Positions 1 through 7,717 are shown, numbered from the stretch's first letter. The stretch: 8,288 bases of DNA from Candidatus Paenalcaligenes intestinipullorum (GCA_019120675.1 DWUQ01000140.1:1-8288); one strand, 5' to 3'. Notes: generated by a model from the sequence alone, not told the origin. Program-made: numbers and translations.

Positions 1-2574
1 GGTTTCCAGCTCAGGGTGCATGGCTCCCGCATTTAAACGAGAAATATCCAGTAGCCCTTCTAATAACTCCTCGGCGGTACGCAAGGCGGTATCGACACGT
101 TCAGCCAAGCGTGGCATTTCAACAGGGGAGCTGCTTTCTCGCAAAGCCGAAGCAAATAAGCGTGCGGCATTAATCGGCTGCAGCACATCATGACTGACTG
201 CCGTTAAAAACTGCGAACGGGTTTCTTGGGCACGCTCGGCTTCTTGGGTGCGCTCGGCCACGCGCTGTTCAAGCGTTTCGTTGATGTTGCGCAACTCTTT
301 TTCTACGCGCTTAAATTCGGTGACGTCACTGTAGCTGGTTACGTAGCCTCCGCCCGGCAGCGGTCGACCTCGTAGCTCCAGGACGTGTTGATCATTGAGC
401 ACGCGCTGTGTGACATACGAAGAGCCTTCGCGCATAAACTGAATACGGCGCTCCACAGCGTCTTGGATAGCGTGGGGATCTAGGTCTTTGATGCGACCCA
501 GCTCGGCGTTGTAACGCAATAAATCTGCGACAGGTCGCCCCACATACAACATGCCAGGCGGGTAAGCAAACAACTGTTGGTAGCTTTGATTCCACGCCAC
601 CAACCGCATATCCGCATCCACCACACTCACCCCATGATCAATATTTTCTAAGGTCGCCAGCAAGATATCGCGGTTAAAACGCAGGGCTTGCCCCGCCTCA
701 TCCAGCACCGCCACAATCGCAGCCACTTCCAGACCCGAACCGCGTAACGCACTGGTGATCACCAATCGAGCGGATGCCGCCCCTACCGCCGCCGCCAACA
801 GCAACTCGGTAAAATGCACCCACACACTGTCCGCCCGAGCGTGCAGGTCGAGATCTTGATTCATCTGCTGAGCTTGTTCAGCAAAAGCGCGCTGAGCGGT
901 TTTTTCACCGACAATGCTACCGGCCACGACTAAGAGGTCTTGGATACGCAAGTCCCCATACAGATCGGCACTGGGTAAGCGATATTGATCGTAGGGATTT
1001 AAAAAGGCTTCGGCACGTAAGCGCTCGCCTAAACCTGGACGCTGATAAATCGACACCCAGAAAAAAGCAATCATATTTGCTAATAACGACCAAAAGGTGC
1101 CATGAGTAAGCGGATCCCCCAGCGCCAAGCCGAAAAGCTGGTAAGGACGCAACCAGCTAATGCCCCACGGGCCATTGCTCAGCCAAGCGTTATTGATGAG
1201 GCCGGCCTCGGTAAGTGTCGGTAAAAACAAGGTGTACACCCATAGCCCAAAGCCAAGCAGTAGGCCCAACTCTACCCCTTGTCGGCTGGCTCCGCGCCAA
1301 TACAAGCCACCAATCAGCCCCGGCGCGAACTGCGCAACAGCGACAAACGCCATCAACCCATAGGCCGCCAAGGCAGTGTCGGTACCGCTCATGGCGTAGT
1401 ACAAATAGGCGGCTCCTGCTACGGCCATAATTGCGAGACGACGCACCCACAATACGGTCGAAGCCAGGCTGGCCTTGTCGGGTTGCACGCCCCCATGCCG
1501 GCGTAAGAGTAATGGCATGACTAAATCATTACTCACCATTGTCGACAGAGCTACGCTGGTAACAATCACCATCCCCGTGGCTGCCGAGAACCCCCCGATA
1601 TACACCATCAGAGCCAAACCAAGCTGATTTTCGGCTAAAGGCAGCGCCAGTACTAAGGTATCGGCCTCGATCCCCACATCGGCGCCAAACAAGGCCACAC
1701 CAGCGGCTGCAATGGGCAACACCATCACACTTACGATGGCCAAATAACCGCCAAACCACCACCGCGCACGGCGAACATCGTGGGTATCGCCGCACTCCAC
1801 AACGGCCACGTGAAACTGACGAGGCAAACAAATAATGGCCGTAAAAGCCAATAACGTCTGCCCGACAAAACCAACCGGGGTGGCGTTCATAAATAAGGTG
1901 TTCACGGCTCCCGTCATATTGATAGGCTGATCTTGAAACCAAAACACCGCAAACAGCCCCACCGCCACCAACGCGAGCAGTTTCACAATCGACTCAAAAG
2001 CCACCGCAAGCATTAAGCCAGGCCGGTGCTCGGTGGCATCCACTTGGCGGGTGCCAAATAAAATCGCAAACAAAGCCATACCCACCGCCACATACAGCGC
2101 TGGATCACCGAATAAAGTCGTATGAATGCTGGTGCCCGCGAGCACACGCAGGCTTAGGGCGACCGCCTTGTATTGCAGCGCTAAATAGGGAACGGCCGCC
2201 AACACAGCGATCATCGCCACCCAAGCCGCTAAGCGTTGCGAACGCCCATAGCGACTGGCCATAAAGTCAGCAATGGAGACGGTGTTTTGATTTTGTGAGA
2301 TGGTGGCGAGCCGATCTAAAATACGCCAACCCACGATAAACATGAGCAGTGGCCCCAAGTAGATCGGCAAAAAGCCTATGCCATAACGTACTGCGGAGCC
2401 CACCGCCCCGTAAAACGTCCATGAGGAGCAATACACCGCCAACGCTAGGCTGTAGACTAAGGGGCGCAGCCAAGGACGCTGCGGATATAACGGGTAACGA
2501 TCCCCCAGCCACGCAATCGCAAACAAGATGGCCGCATACAGTATTGAGGCTAAAATCACCCAAGCGGGCATCAT
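1..2574 (-). CDS. SLC5/STAC/PAS hybrid-type sensor histidine kinase (CrbS/MxtR-like), 3' end beyond window
   Basis: Predicted inner-membrane sensor kinase, 858 codons visible without a stop, running off the left edge. Residues 1 to about 510 are a multi-pass sodium:solute symporter (SLC5) domain, with an SSS-like helix containing GGFSAATG near 325-335. About 535-640 resembles the STAC linker (LLLAAAVGAASARL), about 635-755 is a PAS domain of the PAS_7 kind (NIDHGVSVVDADMRLVAWN), then a short helix with QRVAERTQEAE, then the dimerisation domain with phospho-acceptor His795 in SHDVLQPINAARL. The ATPase domain, and probably a receiver domain, must lie outside. This order matches CrbS/MxtR, which with the regulator CrbR/ErdR controls acetate use in Vibrio and Pseudomonas; CbrA is a related alternative lacking the receiver. 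The start is the first of two tandem ATGs, with GGAG nine bases upstream. Family is near certain; the CrbS assignment is inference. Confidence 0.9.
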   Translation of the reverse strand, partial: MMPAWVILASILYAAILFAIAWLGDRYPLYPQRPWLRPLVYSLALAVYCSSWTFYGAVGSAVRYGIGFLPIYLGPLLMFIVGWRILDRLATISQNQNTVSIADFMASRYGRSQRLAAWVAMIAVLAAVPYLALQYKAVALSLRVLAGTSIHTTLFGDPALYVAVGMALFAILFGTRQVDATEHRPGLMLAVAFESIVKLLALVAVGLFAVFWFQDQPINMTGAVNTLFMNATPVGFVGQTLLAFTAIICLPRQFHVAVVECGDTHDVRRARWWFGGYLAIVSVMVLPIAAAGVALFGADVGIEADTLVLALPLAENQLGLALMVYIGGFSAATGMVIVTSVALSTMVSNDLVMPLLLRRHGGVQPDKASLASTVLWVRRLAIMAVAGAAYLYYAMSGTDTALAAYGLMAFVAVAQFAPGLIGGLYWRGASRQGVELGLLLGFGLWVYTLFLPTLTEAGLINNAWLSNGPWGISWLRPYQLFGLALGDPLTHGTFWSLLANMIAFFWVSIYQRPGLGERLRAEAFLNPYDQYRLPSADLYGDLRIQDLLVVAGSIVGEKTAQRAFAEQAQQMNQDLDLHARADSVWVHFTELLLAAAVGAASARLVITSALRGSGLEVAAIVAVLDEAGQALRFNRDILLATLENIDHGVSVVDADMRLVAWNQSYQQLFAYPPGMLYVGRPVADLLRYNAELGRIKDLDPHAIQDAVERRIQFMREGSSYVTQRVLNDQHVLELRGRPLPGGGYVTSYSDVTEFKRVEKELRNINETLEQRVAERTQEAERAQETRSQFLTAVSHDVLQPINAARLFASALRESSSPVEMPRLAERVDTALRTAEELLEGLLDISRLNAGAMHPELET

Positions 2575-2629
2575 AGCGAAGCTCTCCAACAGGTGTCCTA
2601 CGCGGTGGCATTTGGCGGGTAGGATCAGT

Positions 2630-2635
2630 TATGAT
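2630..2635 (+). promoter_or_regulatory. Candidate -10 box (TATGAT) for the tautomerase gene, inside a small dyad
   Basis: TATGAT matches the sigma-70 -10 consensus at five of six positions and would place a transcript start about 20 bases before the tautomerase ATG. No good -35 lies 16-18 bases upstream. The box overlaps the dyad GATCA-gtta-TGATC (2623-2636), which could be an operator but is short enough to be chance. Confidence 0.3.
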
Positions 2636-2660
2636 CAATCTAATTTTAACAGGAGAAACC

Positions 2661-2864
2661 ATGCCGATTTTAAACATTGGTCTCATTGAAGGCCGCACCC
2701 CCGAGCAAAAAGAAGCCCTGATCAAAGAAGTTACCGAGGCGTGTGTACGCGCTTTGGATGTCGCTCCTGATACGGTGCGGATTATTTTGCAGGACATTGC
2801 CACCCAAGACTTCGGTGTGGCGGGCGAGTCCGTCAAAACCAAACGCGAACGCTTAGCCAAATAA
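2661..2864 (+). CDS. 4-oxalocrotonate tautomerase family enzyme
   Basis: Small cytoplasmic enzyme of 67 codons, the usual size for the 4-OT (2-hydroxymuconate tautomerase) subgroup, which forms hexamers and moves protons between keto and enol forms with an N-terminal proline as base. After removal of Met the protein begins Pro-1. Arg-11 (EGRTPEQK), Arg-39 (DTVRII) and Phe-50 (TQDFGV) sit at the same numbers as the catalytic residues of Pseudomonas 4-OT, so the full catalytic set is present. This fixes the start: an upstream in-frame ATG at 2631 would bury the proline and lacks the AGGAGA ribosome site found at 2651-2656. The gene is divergent from the sensor kinase and followed by its own terminator, so it is probably transcribed alone. 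No meta-cleavage pathway genes are nearby, so the physiological substrate is unknown. Confidence 0.92.
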   Translation: MPILNIGLIEGRTPEQKEALIKEVTEACVRALDVAPDTVRIILQDIATQDFGVAGESVKTKRERLAK

Positions 2865-2878
2865 GCGGCATCGACCTC

Positions 2879-2906
2879 AAAGGGCAAGCTCGCTTGCCCT
2901 TTTTTT
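2879..2906 (+). terminator. Rho-independent terminator after the tautomerase gene
   Basis: A perfect 10-base-pair stem (AAAGGGCAAG with CTTGCCCTTT) closes a CTCG tetraloop and runs into seven Ts. It starts 14 bases after the tautomerase stop codon and separates that gene from the downstream CBS/DUF294 gene. The A-run on the left arm makes it partly able to act on the opposite strand too. Confidence 0.9.
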
Positions 2907-2989
2907 GTACCCACGTACGGTAGCAGGCGTCACCTGAGCTCTTCGCTGCGACTTTGGTCGCGCATGGCGGTATTCACGAGGAAGTACGC

Positions 2990-2995
2990 CATAAT
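2990..2995 (+). promoter_or_regulatory. Candidate -10 box (CATAAT) for the CBS/DUF294 gene
   Basis: CATAAT lies 26 bases before the start codon at 3022 and matches the -10 consensus at five of six positions. No convincing -35 is seen at the right distance. A bulged hairpin (ATGGCGGTA at 2964-2972 with TACGCCAT at 2985-2992) overlaps it. A promoter is expected here because a strong terminator lies just upstream. Confidence 0.3.
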
Positions 2996-3021
2996 AAGAC
3001 AAACACCAGAGGGGACAACGT

Positions 3022-4497
3022 ATGGACACGCCTTACAGCACCATTTCCGCCAGCTCGTGGGTCGAGGATGGTAGCGCACAAAGCCTAAGCACGCCGCTAC
3101 AAAATTTATTGACCCAAGGCCCTATTGTTTGCAGCGCCAACACTTCGCTGGTAGAGGCCGTGCAGCTGATGCACACCCATAATATTAGCAGCGTAGCGAT
3201 TACCGACCCCAACCATACCTTAGAGGGGATTTTTACCCTACGCGATCTGCGTCGTGTGTTTGCCGACGCCAGTATTAAGCGCACCGAACCAGTTGGGCAG
3301 TTTATGACGGAGGCCCCTTTTTCTCTGAGCCCTCTCAGCACCGCCTTTGAAGCCGCCTTGTTGATGACGCGTTATCATATCGGCCATGTTTGCATTGTGG
3401 AAGACGAGAAGCTGCTCGGGGTATTGTCTGAGCGTGACTTATTTTCCTTACAACGCGTGGATTTAGTACGGCTATCGCGAGCTCTACGCTATGCAGAAAG
3501 CCTCGAAGAGCTGCAAGCGCTGCGTCAGCATATCGCGCCACTGGTCAGCAACATGCTCGTTAATGGCGTCAATGCGCCTCAAGTAACCGGCTTGATCACC
3601 CAACTCAACGACCACACTACCACTCGTGTGATCGAGCTGAACATCAATGCGTGGACGGAGCCTTTACCGGAGTTCTGCTGGTTGGCTTTTGGTAGCGAAG
3701 GCCGACACGAGCAGAGCATCCTGACCGACCAAGACAACGGGATTTTGTTCTACCCTGCTAACACCCAAGACCCCGAAGCGTGTCGGCAACGCTTGCTCCC
3801 TTTGGCGCACCGCATTAATCACGATTTAGATGCGTGTGGCTTGGTTCTTTGTCCCGGCAACATTATGGCCAGCAATCCAGAGCTCTGCCGATCCGAACAC
3901 GAGTGGCAGCAACTTTTTAGTCGAATCATTCACAGCCCTGATCCCAACAATATTCTAAAAGCCAGTATTTATTTTGATGTGCGCGGTGTCTGGGGGAATT
4001 GTGAAGGCTTGGCGCGTTTACTGCCTACGATGCTTCGCACCATACACGATCACCCGCCCTTTGAGCGCTTGATGGCGACCAACGCCCTCAGCTATCGCTT
4101 ACCCTTTACTAACCCCTTAGCCCTGCTTGGCTCATGGCTCGGGTTACACCAGACTACCTTAGACTTAAAAGCCCAGGCCCTGACCCCCTTTGTGGACGCT
4201 GCCCGTATTTTGGCGCTGTCTCATAATATTGAGGCGGCCTCCACACTGGAGCGATTACGCTTGCTGCATGAAAAAAAGCTCTGGAGTGATGCGGACTATG
4301 AAGCCCTGCAGCATGCGTACAGTTATATTCAGCGTCTACGCCTCAGCTTGCACAGCGAGCAATTCCAGGCGGGGCAACCACTGAGCAACCAATTGGATTT
4401 AGTGAGCTTAAATCCGCTAGAGCGCCGCATTTTAAGGGCTTCCGTACGCCAAGTGTATCGTCTGCTACAAAGCGTTCGCTTTAAATATCAACTCTAA
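3022..4497 (+). CDS. CBS-pair / DUF294 nucleotidyltransferase-like signalling protein
   Basis: Soluble cytoplasmic protein of 491 residues with no membrane segment. Two CBS motifs (about 35-82 and 96-150) form an adenine-nucleotide-binding module. A DUF294 nucleotidyltransferase-like domain follows, related to the GlnD fold: Gly224-Ser225 in FGSEGRHEQ, then Asp236 and Asp238 in TDQDNG as predicted metal ligands, so the active site looks intact. Residues about 350-490 match the DUF294 C-terminal helical domain. Longer family members carry an N-terminal cyclic-nucleotide-binding domain; this one has only about 30 residues before the first CBS, so that domain is absent. Relatives often sit beside a DnaQ-like exonuclease, an acetate/solute symporter or acs; none is in this window, but the CrbS-like kinase is close by. 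GAGGGG, seven bases before ATG, supports the start. The substrate is unknown. Confidence 0.9.
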   Translation: MDTPYSTISASSWVEDGSAQSLSTPLQNLLTQGPIVCSANTSLVEAVQLMHTHNISSVAITDPNHTLEGIFTLRDLRRVFADASIKRTEPVGQFMTEAPFSLSPLSTAFEAALLMTRYHIGHVCIVEDEKLLGVLSERDLFSLQRVDLVRLSRALRYAESLEELQALRQHIAPLVSNMLVNGVNAPQVTGLITQLNDHTTTRVIELNINAWTEPLPEFCWLAFGSEGRHEQSILTDQDNGILFYPANTQDPEACRQRLLPLAHRINHDLDACGLVLCPGNIMASNPELCRSEHEWQQLFSRIIHSPDPNNILKASIYFDVRGVWGNCEGLARLLPTMLRTIHDHPPFERLMATNALSYRLPFTNPLALLGSWLGLHQTTLDLKAQALTPFVDAARILALSHNIEAASTLERLRLLHEKKLWSDADYEALQHAYSYIQRLRLSLHSEQFQAGQPLSNQLDLVSLNPLERRILRASVRQVYRLLQSVRFKYQL

Positions 4498-4689
4498 ACC
4501 ACTCGCTACCTAGGTGCTACCCTTAACCCTAAAGGTGTATTTACGAAGCGATGCAAAACGTATTAAAACGATAGAAGATTCGTTGCAATTACAATTTGGC
4601 CCTTATCGGCCGTGGCTATTACTGACAAAAACATGTGCGCTTAGGCCGCTTTTTTAGCGCTTGCTTTTAGCCCACAACCAGGAGGCACT
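4498..4689. other. Intergenic region between the CBS/DUF294 gene and the sulfurylase-like gene
   Basis: These 192 bases hold no ORF of note and no clear terminator for the upstream gene. The stretch 4550-4600 is AT-rich. A weak promoter guess is TTGGCC at 4596-4601 and TATTAC at 4617-4622, but the spacer is only 15 bases and both boxes match poorly. ACCTAGGT near 4510 is an 8-base palindrome without a known meaning. Transcription from the upstream gene may read through. Confidence 0.4.
4680..4685 (+). promoter_or_regulatory. Strong ribosome binding site AGGAGG
   Basis: A perfect Shine-Dalgarno sequence lies four bases before the ATG at 4690. It fixes the start of the sulfurylase-like gene, although the spacing is a little shorter than usual. 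Confidence 0.8.
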
Positions 4690-6399
4690 ATGGAGCACAC
4701 CACTCTAAATTTTGATCAATACCCTCAGCAACCCCACGGCGGAACGCTGATTAACCAAGTCGTTCCCGAACATCTCGTAGACAGCGAGACCGAGCGTGCG
4801 CGTGGCTTACTGTCTATTCGTGTTGACCTTGAGGCCGCCATCACTATCGAGATGATTGCTACGGGTGTGCTGTCCCCCAACAAGGGCTTTATGAACGAGG
4901 CCGATTACAAGTCGGTGCTTAAAGAGGGTCGTTTAAGCAGCGGTGTGGTCTGGCCCGTACCGCTGAGCTTTGCCCCCATTGGCGAGCGCAACAGTCAAAT
5001 TATTGCCCAACTAAAAGTCGGTGATGAGGTGGCGCTGACCAATAGCGATAATTTACCCGTCGCCATTCTCAGCATTGAGGATATTTTTGCCTACGACAAA
5101 GAGCAGCGCGCCCAGCAGCTGTTTGGCACCACCGACCGCAACCACCCAGGGGTAGACTCCATTCACCGCCGTATGGGCGATGTGGCGCTTGGCGGTACCT
5201 TGCATCTGCTACACCGTGTGGATTGGGGCCCCTTTGAAAAGCTACGCCGCGAGCCAGTCGACACGTGGCGCATGTTCTATGAAGAGAAAAAATACCGCTC
5301 TGTAGCGGGCTTTATTACCGGTGCCAACCCCTTGCACCGCGGTCATGAGCACATTCACCGTAATGCTCTCGAAGAAGTGGATGCGGTTTTGTTGCAACCC
5401 TTGGTCGAAATGGCTAAGCGGGAGTACGTCCGTCACGAGTACCGCATGTTGGCGTATCGCAATGTGCTGGAAACTTATTATCCCAAAGACCGCGCCATTC
5501 TGTCGCCTTTGCGGGTAACTTATATTTTTGCAGGCCCTCGTGAAACGGTTCTGCACGCGTTAATTATGAAAAACTACGGGTGTACGCACGCCCTGATTGG
5601 GCGCGACCACGCGGGCATTGGCAGCTTCTACGATAAATACGCCAGCCACAGCATTTTCGATCAGTTTACGCCCAAAGAACTCGGCATTGATGTACGTTTG
5701 TTCCATGAGGTGTTTTACTGCACCCGATGCGCCAGCCACGCCAGCACGCAAACGTGCCCGCACGACGAGCGTTATCGTTTAAACATCTCCGGTACTGGCA
5801 TTCGTGAAATGCTGCGCCATGGCATTATGCCGCCCAAAGAGGTGGTTCGTCCCGAGTCCGCTTTGGCCGCGATGCAAGGTATTCAGCCCAAAGGCGTGGA
5901 CACCAATGCTGCCGGCACCCTTCCCGTCGCTAAGGTTATCCAAAGCATGTTCCCGTTTTATATGGAATACAGCCGCTTGGGTGGCGTGAAGCGCAAGCAG
6001 CCGTTAAAGGCCGAGGAGCTCACTGCTCGCGATCTAGAAATTGCCAGCCACGATGCGCGTACGCATTCTACGGACATCTACCACGGTGTATACGAGGAAT
6101 ACCACTCGGTGGTGGATCATAACCGCCACCTACAGCCTGCTTGGCTGGAGGACGCTCGCCGCGCCATGTTTAGTCAGCAAGAGCGCATTATTAGCGATCT
6201 GCAAGAAAAGCTCGACCAAGCACCCGCCGAAGCCTCTGACGAATTTATGTATCAAGATCGCTTGGAAGTGGAAAAAGAGCTGCAATCTGCGCAGCACTTG
6301 CTGGAGGAAATCCCCTGCACCATCAGCGACGAGAAGCTGGCCAGTCGCACATGGAATGCTCTGCCCTATAAGCGTTATTTAGGCGCCGACAACGACTAG
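4690..6399 (+). CDS. sat: ATP sulfurylase (sulfate adenylyltransferase) family protein with altered substrate motif and long C-terminal extension
   Basis: Cytoplasmic protein of 569 residues; canonical Sat, which makes APS from ATP and sulfate, has about 390-400. Residues about 20-180 are the PUA-like N-terminal domain (SPNKGFM, WPVPLSF). The nucleotidyltransferase core holds the HxGH motif (His216, His219), AGPRE (291-295), GRDHAG (304-309), ISGTGIR (366-372) and a Cys344/Cys347/Cys356/His358 cluster like the zinc site of bacterial Sat. The sulfate-binding motif, normally QTRNP, reads TGANP (210-214), so the conserved Gln and Arg are missing. Nearby positions also differ from the family: GRDHAGIG for GRDHAGPG, and LHALIMKN for WHAIIRKN. 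Residues 396-569 are an unrecognised, charged, partly coiled-coil extension without an APS kinase P-loop. The fold is certain; sulfate as substrate is doubtful, and the symbol names the family only. Confidence 0.85.
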   Translation: MEHTTLNFDQYPQQPHGGTLINQVVPEHLVDSETERARGLLSIRVDLEAAITIEMIATGVLSPNKGFMNEADYKSVLKEGRLSSGVVWPVPLSFAPIGERNSQIIAQLKVGDEVALTNSDNLPVAILSIEDIFAYDKEQRAQQLFGTTDRNHPGVDSIHRRMGDVALGGTLHLLHRVDWGPFEKLRREPVDTWRMFYEEKKYRSVAGFITGANPLHRGHEHIHRNALEEVDAVLLQPLVEMAKREYVRHEYRMLAYRNVLETYYPKDRAILSPLRVTYIFAGPRETVLHALIMKNYGCTHALIGRDHAGIGSFYDKYASHSIFDQFTPKELGIDVRLFHEVFYCTRCASHASTQTCPHDERYRLNISGTGIREMLRHGIMPPKEVVRPESALAAMQGIQPKGVDTNAAGTLPVAKVIQSMFPFYMEYSRLGGVKRKQPLKAEELTARDLEIASHDARTHSTDIYHGVYEEYHSVVDHNRHLQPAWLEDARRAMFSQQERIISDLQEKLDQAPAEASDEFMYQDRLEVEKELQSAQHLLEEIPCTISDEKLASRTWNALPYKRYLGADND

Positions 6400-6448
6400 G
6401 GTTTGCAGCCCCTTATCGAAATGCCTCCCCGACTAGGGGGCTCTGACT

Positions 6449-6487
6449 ACCCTTCCGAGGCGCTTGACTCGGGAGGGTTTTCTTTTT
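6449..6487 (+). terminator. Rho-independent terminator after the sulfurylase-like gene
   Basis: An 11-base-pair stem with one T-G wobble (ACCCTTCCGAG with CTCGGGAGGGT) closes an 8-base loop, followed by TTTTCTTTTT-like sequence (6478-6487). It lies between convergent genes. The T-run is only on the plus-strand side, so it mainly ends the sulfurylase-like transcript. A smaller hairpin (CCCC-gacta-GGGG, 6427-6439) precedes it. Confidence 0.85.
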
Positions 6488-6490
6488 CCC

Positions 6491-7717
6491 CTAAGCGGCC
6501 ATATCAATTTGCCGATCCCGCCCAGCTAACCCACCACAGACCGCCATCAGTATGGATAATACCGCCCCAGCCATGAGGATTGTGTCCCACTGCACCCAAG
6601 TACCTTGGATCTTGCCCACCAGCCATGGTCCGAGTGCCGCAAACATATAGCCTACTGCCTGTGCCATACCGGATAAAGCCGCCGATTGTTGAATGCTGAC
6701 CACACGTAAGCCCATAAACGTAAAGGCCGTAATCAAAATGCCTCCGCAGGCCGCGCCAAAGATAAACATCCAGAAGCTTGCCCATTGCGGCCACCACAAC
6801 AGCCCCAGCAGCGATCCGCCCATACTTAAGGCCATAATCATGGCAATACCAACTTGGTCTTTGAAACGTGCGATGATCGCCCCCATGACTAAGCCGGGCA
6901 CCGCGGTCGCAAACTGCATAATACCGTGTACCGTTCCCGCTTCGGCAGCACCAATGCCTTGTTCAGCCAAAATTGTGGGCAACCATGCTCCTACGGCATA
7001 GTACAAGGTGGAGTTAATCCCCATAAAAATCGTCACTTGCCACGCAATACTAAAACGCCAAGCGGCGATTTTTTCTTTTGGAGCACTCGTGTTCGCTTGG
7101 GCAGCGCTGCGGTTCGCAGCCGTTTGATTTTGAGCTAACCGACGCTGCTGCCTTTGCTGCAAGGTATGAAAGAGCGCCGCCATGACCGCCACCCAAATCA
7201 CGGAAAATAACGCCCAGCGCCATGACCACCAATGACTAAGCGGCACCACAGTAGCCGAAGCCAGCGCAGCACCAATACCCATCGCAATGGCTGCAAAGCC
7301 CGTTAACAGCGGAATTTTTTGTGGGAAATCACGCTTTACCAAACTGGGCAACAACACATTACCAATGGCAATCCCTGCTGCGGCCACGGCTGTACCCAAA
7401 TACAACCCGCTGGCACTCGGCACGAGGCGTAAACTCACGCCAACAATAATTAACCCAATCCCTAGGCCCACCGTACGGCCATAGCCAAGCGTTAAAGCCA
7501 TTCGCGGCACCAACGGCGAGACACTGCCCAACAGCACCAATGGCACCGTCATGAGTAGCCCCGCTTGCGCAGAGGTCAGCATATAGCTGGCTTGAATTTG
7601 ATCCAGCACCGGAGGAAAACCAGTTATGGGTGCCCGTAAATTACCCGCTAAAAATAACAGCGCTAATAAATTAATCCACAACACTCGATTTGGAGGGTTG
7701 GCGGCAGCGTAGGCCAT
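6491..7717 (-). CDS. MFS transporter, CynX/NimT family
   Basis: Inner-membrane major facilitator protein of 408 residues, full length for the family, with about 12 hydrophobic segments split by a polar loop at about 185-218 rich in Gln, Arg and Ala. The first helix carries NLRAPITGFPPVLDQI (26-41), the signature of the CynX/NimT (cyanate and 2-nitroimidazole) group. Its stop lies just past the convergent terminator of the sulfurylase-like gene. It is divergent from an AraC-family regulator, the same arrangement as E. coli nimT and nimR, where NimR controls only this exporter. By analogy this may export a small toxic or planar compound, but members of the family differ in substrate. The ribosome site before the ATG at 7717 is weak and no better in-frame start is seen upstream. 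Confidence 0.88.
   Translation of the reverse strand: MAYAAANPPNRVLWINLLALLFLAGNLRAPITGFPPVLDQIQASYMLTSAQAGLLMTVPLVLLGSVSPLVPRMALTLGYGRTVGLGIGLIIVGVSLRLVPSASGLYLGTAVAAAGIAIGNVLLPSLVKRDFPQKIPLLTGFAAIAMGIGAALASATVVPLSHWWSWRWALFSVIWVAVMAALFHTLQQRQQRRLAQNQTAANRSAAQANTSAPKEKIAAWRFSIAWQVTIFMGINSTLYYAVGAWLPTILAEQGIGAAEAGTVHGIMQFATAVPGLVMGAIIARFKDQVGIAMIMALSMGGSLLGLLWWPQWASFWMFIFGAACGGILITAFTFMGLRVVSIQQSAALSGMAQAVGYMFAALGPWLVGKIQGTWVQWDTILMAGAVLSILMAVCGGLAGRDRQIDMAA

Noticed and set aside
2607..2622. Sigma-54 promoter before the tautomerase (TGGCA)
   Set aside because: The GC element with a TTGC-like box at the required distance is missing.
2631..2864. Longer tautomerase start at 2631
   Set aside because: It would add ten residues before the catalytic proline and lacks a ribosome site; the ATG at 2661 has AGGAGA and puts proline second.
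2267..2914. 215-codon open frame on the minus strand across the kinase start and the tautomerase
   Set aside because: It overlaps the well-supported tautomerase and kinase genes in another frame, runs through the terminator hairpin, and its product has no recognisable domain.
2948..2961. Small hairpin GCGAC-TTTG-GTCGC as a second terminator
   Set aside because: Only five base pairs and no T-run; a strong terminator already lies just upstream.
5300..5346. Frameshift or sequencing error as the cause of the missing QTRN motif
   Set aside because: The frame is open and family motifs fit on both sides of the loop; a compensating pair of errors would be needed, and other active-site positions also vary.
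5242..5556. 104-codon minus-strand open frame inside the sulfurylase-like gene
   Set aside because: Fully contained in a gene with strong family motifs; no ribosome site or domain, so it is a shadow frame.
5875..6399. Fused APS kinase at the C-terminus of the sulfurylase-like protein
   Set aside because: No Gly-rich P-loop (GxxxxGK-S/T) is present in residues 396-569.
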